A DNA stretch of 41,993 bases from an uncultured Mycoplasmatota bacterium (GTDB taxonomy: Bacteria > Bacillota_I > Bacilli_A > RF39 > UBA660). Positions 37,075-41,993 of the stretch are shown here, one piece after another. The translations under genes and the position numbers were made by a program. The stretch lies in assembly GCA_900554615.1 (NCBI GenBank), contig USIB01000006.1:1-41993 (forward strand), in the 5' to 3' direction. How positions within the stretch are numbered: position 1 is the stretch's first letter; each line of letters begins with the position of its first letter. The notes under the pieces are model-generated. The model had not been told where the DNA came from. It ran no database searches and saw only the letters and a program-made list of their open reading frames with translations.

Positions 37075-37888
37075 ATATGATTATATAACTGCTACCACTC
37101 TTGAAGAAAAAGCAAGACTAGAAAAACTAATAAAATACATGGAAGCAAATAATATTGAAACTGACTTATTAGAGTACAAAGAAAGATATAAAAATATCTG
37201 TAAGTATCTATCAGTTAAAGAAAAATACTTACAAATAGAAAAAAATATAAACAAAATAAAAGAGGACTTAGAAGAATTATATAAGAAAAAAGATGAAGAA
37301 GAAGTAGATAATCTTTTACTAGAAGAAACATTATTTACAAAGTTTAATATAGATACAAGAGGAAAGTATCAAGGAATATTATATGAAGATATCAAAAAAG
37401 TATTAGATAAAGAAGAAAGAGAAATACTATATCTAATCTTTGAAAAAGAAAGTAACTATTCCAAACTAATAACAAAAAGAAATAAACTAAAAGAAATATT
37501 AAATAAAGAAAAATATCCAAATACATATAATACCCTTTTAAGTCAAGATATCCTAATAGAAAAACAAGATGAACTATTAGATAACATATATCTATTAGAA
37601 AATAATATCAAGATAGAAAGAGAAAAACAAACTCTTCTAGAAGAAGAAGTAATGACTACACCTATCTTAAAAATACTATATGAGTTCTGGATAATAGATA
37701 GTTATGATAAAACAAAAGTAAATAGAAGTAAACTATTTAAAGAGAATAGGTCTCTAGTAAATTACAAAGTAGATGTAGAAGAAAAAGAAAAACCTAAAGT
37801 AGAAGAAAAGATGGTAGAAGATTTGAACTTACCAGGAATAGATGAAGATACCTTTATAGACATAAATGGAAGAAATTATATAAAATAG
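37067..37888 (+). CDS. Coiled-coil protein, last gene of the F1-like ATPase operon
   Basis: 273 residues, soluble, strongly charged. Two long helical segments with heptad-like spacing (~55-85, KYLQIEKNINKIKEDLEELY; ~125-205) are followed by a Lys/Glu/Val-rich stretch (VDVEEKEKPKVEEKMVED) and a short closing motif LNLPGIDEDTF. No family is recognised. It overlaps the gamma gene by 8 nt with GGGAGG upstream. By position and shape it could be a second stalk or an adaptor; an FliJ- or V-type D-like role is possible but unproven. Confidence 0.7.
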   Translation: MDKYDYITATTLEEKARLEKLIKYMEANNIETDLLEYKERYKNICKYLSVKEKYLQIEKNINKIKEDLEELYKKKDEEEVDNLLLEETLFTKFNIDTRGKYQGILYEDIKKVLDKEEREILYLIFEKESNYSKLITKRNKLKEILNKEKYPNTYNTLLSQDILIEKQDELLDNIYLLENNIKIEREKQTLLEEEVMTTPILKILYEFWIIDSYDKTKVNRSKLFKENRSLVNYKVDVEEKEKPKVEEKMVEDLNLPGIDEDTFIDINGRNYIK

Positions 37889-37890
37889 TA

Positions 37891-37919
37891 TTGAAAAAAT
37901 AAGTATTATTTGTTATAAT
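37891..37919 (+). promoter_or_regulatory. Promoter of the first TasA-like gene
   Basis: TTGAAA (37891-37896), a 17-bp spacer and an extended -10 TGTTATAAT (hexamer 37914-37919). It starts 2 nt after the stop codon of the coiled-coil gene; no terminator lies between. Confidence 0.75.
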
Positions 37920-37945
37920 TCATATGTAGAGTAGGAGGAAGAAAG

Positions 37946-38605
37946 ATGTTTGAAGAAAATAATCAAGAAAAAAGAATGAATAAACCACTTATCTATGCTA
38001 TAGCAGGAGTAGCCCTTCTTGTAATAGCAGTATCTGGTAGTGCATATGCTTATTTTAGTGCTAGTGCATCATCTCCTAGTAATGCTATATCAGGAAAAAC
38101 ACTAGATGTTCAAATGTCAGTGACTTCTGTTGAAAGAGTAAGTAAAGGAACTGGCGATTTAATACCAATATATGATGGAACAGTATCGGGTCATGCCAGT
38201 CAGTTAAGTACTGCTACTAATAGTACTAATGATTGTGTAGATAAAAATGGTTATACTGTATGTCAAATATATAAAGTAACTATAAATAATAATGGTACTA
38301 ATAGTACAAATATTAATACCACTATAACATTAAATGGAACAAATGATGTAAAATGGGCTAGAATGACTGCTAGAAATACATTTGATACAATATTGCCAAC
38401 AAGTCAAACAGCCAACTTAAATACATCTGTTGTCATCTTACCAGCAAAGAGTGGTACCACAGCAGGAACTACTACTCAATATTTTGTTGTATATTTAATG
38501 AATACTGGAGACAATCAAACAACTGCTGATGGTGGAAAAACAATAACTGGTACAGTAACTGTAACAGCATCTACAGGATCAAGAATAGAAGCAACATTCT
38601 CATAA
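37946..38605 (+). CDS. TasA/CalY-like secreted protein with SipW-type signal peptide (1)
   Basis: 219 residues: a short charged start, a membrane helix (~15-33) ending AVSGSAYAYFSASA, the form cleaved by SipW-like signal peptidases, then a Thr/Ser/Asn-rich beta-sandwich. Relatives (TasA, CalY/camelysin) form extracellular fibres or surface protease-like proteins. A Cys pair in DCVDKNGYTVCQIYKV corresponds to a pair in the two paralogues downstream, suggesting a disulphide. No sipW gene is in the window. It has its own promoter and terminator but may also receive read-through from the ATPase operon. Confidence 0.8.
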   Translation: MFEENNQEKRMNKPLIYAIAGVALLVIAVSGSAYAYFSASASSPSNAISGKTLDVQMSVTSVERVSKGTGDLIPIYDGTVSGHASQLSTATNSTNDCVDKNGYTVCQIYKVTINNNGTNSTNINTTITLNGTNDVKWARMTARNTFDTILPTSQTANLNTSVVILPAKSGTTAGTTTQYFVVYLMNTGDNQTTADGGKTITGTVTVTASTGSRIEATFS

Positions 38606-38615
38606 TAAAATTAAT

Positions 38616-38642
38616 ACTTAGATATAATATCTAAGTTTTTTT
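38616..38642 (+). terminator. Terminator of TasA-like gene 1
   Basis: ACTTAGATAT/ATATCTAAGT (38616-38625/38627-38636), where the innermost pairs must open, followed by six T. Confidence 0.85.
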
Positions 38643-38648
38643 CATGTT

Positions 38649-38706
38649 CACACCAAGCCAAAGTCTTGCTGTGCTACTTATAGCCAATTAAATTGTCTAT
38701 AAGTAG
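38649..38706. repeat. Tandem-hairpin element, copy 6
   Basis: CACACCAAG/CTTGCTGTG with one internal mismatch and loop CCAAAGT (38649-38673) abuts CTACTTATAG/CTATAAGTAG with loop CCAATTAAATTGT (38674-38706). Both loops start CC and end GT, giving the shared C.T (A.G on the other strand) mismatch. Confidence 0.65.
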
Positions 38707-38794
38707 TATATCAACCATATTTATTATATATAAGCATAGGAAATATATCAAAAAAAATTCTAAAAAATGTTTTAATAAATCACAACAAAAACTA

Positions 38795-38823
38795 TTGATT
38801 TTTATCTATTTATCTGATACAAT
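38795..38823 (+). promoter_or_regulatory. Promoter of TasA-like gene 2 with overlapping palindrome
   Basis: TTGATT (38795-38800), a 17-bp spacer and TGATACAAT (hexamer 38818-38823). The -10 is the left half of the perfect palindrome TACAATTATTATTGTA (38818-38833), which is repeated at the next gene. Confidence 0.75.
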
Positions 38824-38849
38824 TATTATTGTAAAGGAGGATTGAAATA

Positions 38850-39602
38850 ATGGAAGAAAATAAGAGAGGAGCAAACACTTTATATTTAGTAATTGGTGTG
38901 GCTACATTAGTAGTTGCAATCATCGGAGCAACATTTGCATACTTTAGTGCTAGTGCTAAAGTTGATGGAGATCAAATTACAGGTCAGACAAGTGATGTTG
39001 GAAACGCATTAAGTATTAATGTATCAAAGGTAAGTTTTCAAAATACAGGTGCTGCAACTGATAATCTAGTTCCAGCGGTTATAGATGTAACTAATGAAGG
39101 TGTTGCTAAAGCAGTAAATGGTAAATGTGCAATAAATGGGTACACAGGATGCCATCTATATAAGATAACTGCAAATACAGCACAAGATCTTGCAGCTGCA
39201 GACATTTTACTACATTCGTTTAATATTGATACTGCAAAAGATAAAGAATCATGGAAATTTGTTGTATTCACTGGAAATGAAACAAAAAATGGTGAATCTG
39301 CAGATACAACTTATACAGTTAATAATATAATTGGTGATGCTGCACAAAGCTTTGCAGGTACTGCTGCCCAAATACCATCAGAAGAAAATACTAAGGCTGG
39401 ATACAACATTAATAATGGCGGACTAACAGCAGGAGAGCATATATATTATTTATTAGTATATTTACAAAATAAAGATGTTGTTCAAAATCCAACTGAAGCT
39501 GAAAATGCAGATTATGCCATTGGAACATATAGTGGAAGTATAGCATTTAATGCTGCTGGCGGTAAAGTAGTAGCTAACTTTAGTACAGCAATGGCACCAT
39601 AA
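38850..39602 (+). CDS. TasA/CalY-like secreted protein with SipW-type signal peptide (2)
   Basis: 250 residues. The N-terminus MEENKRGANTLYLVIG and helix VATLVVAIIGATFAYFSASA are nearly the same as in the next gene. The mature part is an Ala/Asn/Thr-rich beta-sandwich with a Cys pair in KCAINGYTGCHLYKI. Codons differ from the neighbouring operon: ATT/ATC for Ile and GCT/GCA for Ala are common where the ATPase genes use mostly ATA. This is a sign of high expression, as expected for a filament subunit. A strong promoter and GGAGG site support that. Confidence 0.82.
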   Translation: MEENKRGANTLYLVIGVATLVVAIIGATFAYFSASAKVDGDQITGQTSDVGNALSINVSKVSFQNTGAATDNLVPAVIDVTNEGVAKAVNGKCAINGYTGCHLYKITANTAQDLAAADILLHSFNIDTAKDKESWKFVVFTGNETKNGESADTTYTVNNIIGDAAQSFAGTAAQIPSEENTKAGYNINNGGLTAGEHIYYLLVYLQNKDVVQNPTEAENADYAIGTYSGSIAFNAAGGKVVANFSTAMAP

Positions 39603-39613
39603 TCATTGAACAT

Positions 39614-39639
39614 AAAGAAGTAATCAAATACTTCTTTTT
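39614..39639 (+). terminator. Terminator of TasA-like gene 2
   Basis: AAAGAAGTA/TACTTCTTT (39614-39622/39629-39637) followed by TT. Confidence 0.7.
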
Positions 39640-39668
39640 AATTTAAAAAAAAAATAAGCAAAAAGTAT

Positions 39669-39697
39669 TGCATTTTGGCTCTATATTTGATACAATT
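39669..39697 (+). promoter_or_regulatory. Promoter of TasA-like gene 3 with overlapping palindrome
   Basis: TTGCAT (39669-39674), a 17-bp spacer and TGATACAAT (hexamer 39692-39697). The block from the -10 through the ribosome binding site is the same as before gene 2, including the palindrome TACAATTATTATTGTA (39692-39707). Confidence 0.75.
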
Positions 39698-39724
39698 ATT
39701 ATTGTAAAGGAGGATTGAAATAAA

Positions 39725-40429
39725 ATGGAAGAAAATAACAGAAAGGGAACAGGTGTATTTTACGCCGTAGTAGGTGTAGCTACATTAGTAGTTGCAATTA
39801 TTGGAGCTACTTTTGCATACTTTAGTGCAAGTGCAGATGTAACTGGAGATAGAATTACAGGCAGCACTGAGAACTTAGCAGGAGCATTCAAAGTAAATGT
39901 TTCTAAAATTAGCTTTGGAACTAATGAAGAAAGAAAAGTATCTTCTGATAACTTAGTACCAACAAATATTAAATCAGATAGTGCAGCTAACATAAATGTT
40001 GCATTAACAGGTAAATGTGCCGCTAGTGGATATAGTGCTTGTCACGTATATAAAATTACAGCATCTTCAACAACAGCAGTACCTAATGTTGAATTAAGAT
40101 TAGATACTTTAACAACTGCAGGTAAAGACAAAACAGCTTGGAAATATGTTGTATATCAAGGAAGTGACACAGCAGCTGATACTATTACAATGAATACTAC
40201 TGCATTTGGAACATTTAATAAAGGAACAGATTCAACATCTCTAATCAGAAGTGAAGGATTAAATGCTAATACTCCTGTAGATTATTATTTAATGATTTAC
40301 ATTGAAAATGCTGAAGCGTCACAAAATGATGGCGGAGAAAAAGATGTAACAGGTACATATTCTGGTACTGTAACACTAACAGCACAAGGCGGTAGCGAAG
40401 TTTCTGCTCAATTCACTTATGGTGGATAA
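39725..40429 (+). CDS. TasA/CalY-like secreted protein with SipW-type signal peptide (3)
   Basis: 234 residues, a paralogue of the preceding gene: the same signal helix ending GATFAYFSASA, the same SASADVTGDRITGS opening of the mature part, and the Cys pair in KCAASGYSACHVYKI. The mature sequence has diverged much more than the leader, as expected for surface proteins under selection. Codon use is again of the highly expressed type. It has its own promoter and a strong terminator, so the two paralogues can be set to different levels. Confidence 0.82.
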   Translation: MEENNRKGTGVFYAVVGVATLVVAIIGATFAYFSASADVTGDRITGSTENLAGAFKVNVSKISFGTNEERKVSSDNLVPTNIKSDSAANINVALTGKCAASGYSACHVYKITASSTTAVPNVELRLDTLTTAGKDKTAWKYVVYQGSDTAADTITMNTTAFGTFNKGTDSTSLIRSEGLNANTPVDYYLMIYIENAEASQNDGGEKDVTGTYSGTVTLTAQGGSEVSAQFTYGG

Positions 40430-40440
40430 TAGAAAAATAA

Positions 40441-40475
40441 AATATAGTAACGATAATAGTTACTATATTTTTTAC
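40441..40475 (+). terminator. Terminator of TasA-like gene 3
   Basis: AATATAGTAAC/GTTACTATATT, an 11-bp stem with a 7-nt loop, followed by TTTT. It is the strongest terminator in the window. Confidence 0.85.
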
Positions 40476-40510
40476 TCTTCTAATTTGAGAGAAGAAGAAA
40501 TATAATAAAA

Positions 40511-40540
40511 ATAGCAGACATTAAAGTTTGCTATTTTTTC
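40511..40540 (+). terminator. Second hairpin with T-run after TasA-like gene 3
   Basis: ATAGCAGAC/GTTTGCTAT with one mismatch, followed by TTTTT. It may be a backup terminator or end an unseen short transcript. Confidence 0.6.
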
Positions 40541-40600
40541 ATTACATATGATTTTATTATATAATTAAAGTGCGAAAACAATTATATAATCATATGTAAT
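40541..40600. repeat. Long palindrome in the 404-nt gap before the DUF1016 genes
   Basis: A 26-nt left arm (40541-40566) and a 21-nt right arm (40580-40600) are complementary except for a 5-nt bulge, around loop AAAGTGCGAAAAC. The gap 40430-40833 otherwise holds three terminator-like hairpins and the downstream promoter; no coding sequence is evident. Confidence 0.7.
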
Positions 40601-40642
40601 TTTATAATAATCATTTAATTCATATTTATATTAAAATGTGTA

Positions 40643-40670
40643 AAATTAGTGTAAAATCACTAATTTTTTT
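40643..40670 (+). terminator. Orphan terminator
   Basis: AAATTAGTG/CACTAATTT (40643-40651/40658-40666) followed by TTTT, with no gene immediately upstream. It implies a short untranslated transcript or a decayed gene. Confidence 0.6.
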
Positions 40671-40783
40671 CATTTTTATTAAAAAAGAATTTTCTCATAT
40701 GATACACCAAGTAAAAATAATTTTTAAAGACTAAAAACAAGTTTTTCTAGAAATTAACCTCTTCAAAAACATTTTTTACCAAT

Positions 40784-40812
40784 TTGCATTCTATATATGT
40801 TTATGGTATGGT
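40784..40812 (+). promoter_or_regulatory. Promoter of the DUF1016 genes
   Basis: TTGCAT (40784-40789), a 17-bp spacer and an extended -10 TGGTATGGT (hexamer 40807-40812). Confidence 0.6.
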
Positions 40813-40833
40813 GATTTAGAAAAGGAGGTTTGT

Positions 40834-41745
40834 ATGATAAATAACTATTATAATGAAATTAAAAATGAATTAATAAATAATGAAGTATATAAGAAAGTAA
40901 AAGATTATTCTAAAAATAGAAATGAACTTAGTACTTATTATAATGTAGGTAAAATATTAATTGAAGCCCAAGGCGGTGAAGATAGAGCCAAGTATGGAGA
41001 TGGATTAATAAAAGAGTATTCTAAGCAATTAACAAAAGAATTAGGCAAAGGGTATTCTACTAGAAGTTTAAAGAATATGAGAAGATTTTATTTGCTATTT
41101 GAAAAAGGGCCTACAATGTCGGCCCAATTATCATGGAGTCATTATAAAGAACTTTTAATAATCAAAAATAATGATGAAATTAATTACTATATCAATATAA
41201 CTGAAAGATACAATTTAAGTGTAAGAGAATTACGAGAAAGAATCAAAAATAAAGAATATCAAAGACTAGATGACAATACTAAACTAAAATTAATCAATAA
41301 AGAAGAAATAAGTATTGGAGATAATATTAAAAATCCAATTATTATTAAGAATAAATTAGGTATAGATAAAGAAAATATCAGTGAAAAGATATTACAAAGA
41401 TTAATACTTGAGGATATACCATCTTTTTTAAAAGAATTAGGTGAAGGATATTCATTCATAGAAAACGAATATAAAATTAAAATAAATAATACGTACAATT
41501 ATATAGATTTATTACTATTTAATTATATATATAACTCTTTTGTAGTTGTAGAATTAAAAGTAACTGAAGTAAAGAAAGAACATATAGGACAAGTAGAAGT
41601 ATATATGAATTATATAGATAAACATGTTAAAGGTATTAGTAATAATAAAACAATAGGAATAGTTGTAGCTAGAAGAGATAATCATTATTATATTGAATAT
41701 TCTAGTGATAAAAGAATATATACAAGAGATTATGAAATAGTATAG
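40834..41745 (+). CDS. DUF1016/YhcG-type PD-(D/E)xK nuclease-like protein (copy 1)
   Basis: 303 residues in two parts. The N-terminal ~150 residues are the helical DUF1016_N region (STYYNVGKILIEAQGG, YSTRSLKNMRRFY, LSWSHYKELL). The C-terminal part is a PDDEXK-like domain with YIDLLLFNYIYNSFVVVELKVTE, where the Asp and the E-L-K would be the catalytic set, then HIGQVEVYMNYID. YhcG proteins are often found with restriction systems and phage defence loci, but their function is not settled. AAAGGAGG precedes the ATG. A second copy follows after 10 nt. Confidence 0.88.
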   Translation: MINNYYNEIKNELINNEVYKKVKDYSKNRNELSTYYNVGKILIEAQGGEDRAKYGDGLIKEYSKQLTKELGKGYSTRSLKNMRRFYLLFEKGPTMSAQLSWSHYKELLIIKNNDEINYYINITERYNLSVRELRERIKNKEYQRLDDNTKLKLINKEEISIGDNIKNPIIIKNKLGIDKENISEKILQRLILEDIPSFLKELGEGYSFIENEYKIKINNTYNYIDLLLFNYIYNSFVVVELKVTEVKKEHIGQVEVYMNYIDKHVKGISNNKTIGIVVARRDNHYYIEYSSDKRIYTRDYEIV

Positions 41746-41755
41746 GGAGGTTAAT

Positions 41756-41993
41756 ATGAAAAATAACTATTATAATGAAATAAAAAACGAATTAATAAAT
41801 AATGAAGTATATAAAAAAGCAAAAGACTATTCTAAAAATAGAAATGAACTTAGTACTTATTATAATGTTGGTAAATTATTAATTGAAGCCCAAGGTGGTG
41901 AAGATAGAGCCAAGTATGGAGATGGCTTGATAAAAGAATATTCTAAGCAATTAACAAAAGAATTAGGCAAAGGGTATTCTACTAGAAGTTTAA
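41756..41993 (+). CDS. DUF1016/YhcG-type protein (copy 2, cut by window edge)
   Basis: It begins 10 nt after copy 1 behind GGGAGG and reads open to the window end. The first 79 residues are almost the same as copy 1 (differences include MKNNYY for MINNYY and KKAKDY for KKVKDY). It is a recent tandem duplication at the DNA level, in one operon. Whether its nuclease domain is intact cannot be seen. Confidence 0.85.
   Translation, partial: MKNNYYNEIKNELINNEVYKKAKDYSKNRNELSTYYNVGKLLIEAQGGEDRAKYGDGLIKEYSKQLTKELGKGYSTRSL

Noticed and set aside
38649..38706. A CRISPR-like repeat
   Set aside because: Only two different hairpins without spacers; no array structure or cas genes in the window.

Overview
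The window is very AT-rich DNA from a low-GC Gram-positive (Firmicutes/Bacilli-type) bacterium. Arg is mostly AGA and Ile mostly ATA. Several genes end in TGA (CPBP protease, metalloprotease, stalk-like gene) while Trp is TGG, so the standard bacterial code is used, unlike Mycoplasma/Spiroplasma. Cell-wall genes (MurF, class A PBP, SleB-like hydrolase, LTA-synthase-like enzyme), RecU and SipW-type surface proteins point to a walled organism, most likely an uncultured gut Bacilli lineage of the RF39/Erysipelotrichales-adjacent kind. That placement is inference. Promoters are strikingly uniform: a -35 close to TTGnnn, a 17-bp spacer and an extended -10 (TGnTAnnnT).

Layout. 1-1150: the 3' end of an IS200 transposase with its hairpin end, then a Fic protein (-). 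1.2-6.8 kb: mtaB and a heterodimeric ABC exporter. 6.9-8.5 kb (-): metallophosphoesterase and CPBP protease. 8.6-12.8 kb: dCMP deaminase, CoA-dehydratase-type activase, a leaderless LysM protein, a possible small RNA and topA. 12.9-15.6 kb: a wall hydrolase with a 54-codon Asn-rich tract and a 2-TM tail, then a lone tnpB with its probable omegaRNA. 15.6-21.1 kb: parC-murF and an LTA-synthase-like enzyme. 21.2-24.9 kb (-): recU-PBP1. 25.1-28.4 kb (-): a repeat-rich HExxH metalloprotease plus a small partner, bracketed by two 107-bp near-identical repeats, then a DUF378 protein. 28.4-31.1 kb: a YdcC/LolA-like lipoprotein and a SipW-type surface protein. 31.1-37.9 kb: a nine-gene operon encoding an F1-like ATPase. 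37.9-40.4 kb: three TasA/CalY-like secreted proteins. 40.8 kb to the end: two tandem DUF1016/YhcG-type genes, the second cut by the window edge.

The strongest candidate for an undescribed system is the 31.1-37.9 kb operon. It encodes alpha, beta, gamma and epsilon homologues with intact catalytic motifs (P-loops, catalytic Glu, Arg finger, DELSEED-like loop). It also has a c-subunit homologue whose second helix carries no acidic residue, a membrane-anchored b/delta-like stalk, and three proteins I cannot assign. No a subunit is present. The parts suggest an ATP-driven rotary machine that is not coupled to ion flow, in the spirit of the F1-like-X0 ATPases of mycoplasmas but in a walled bacterium with the standard code and with a degenerate c-ring. 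A TasA-like gene begins 57 bp after the operon with no terminator between them.

A second unexplained structure is a family of six intergenic elements of about 60-70 nt (6756, 15451, 21094, 24996, 28011, 38649). Each is two abutting hairpins with different stems but the same inner architecture: G-C, A.G mismatch, C-G below the loop.
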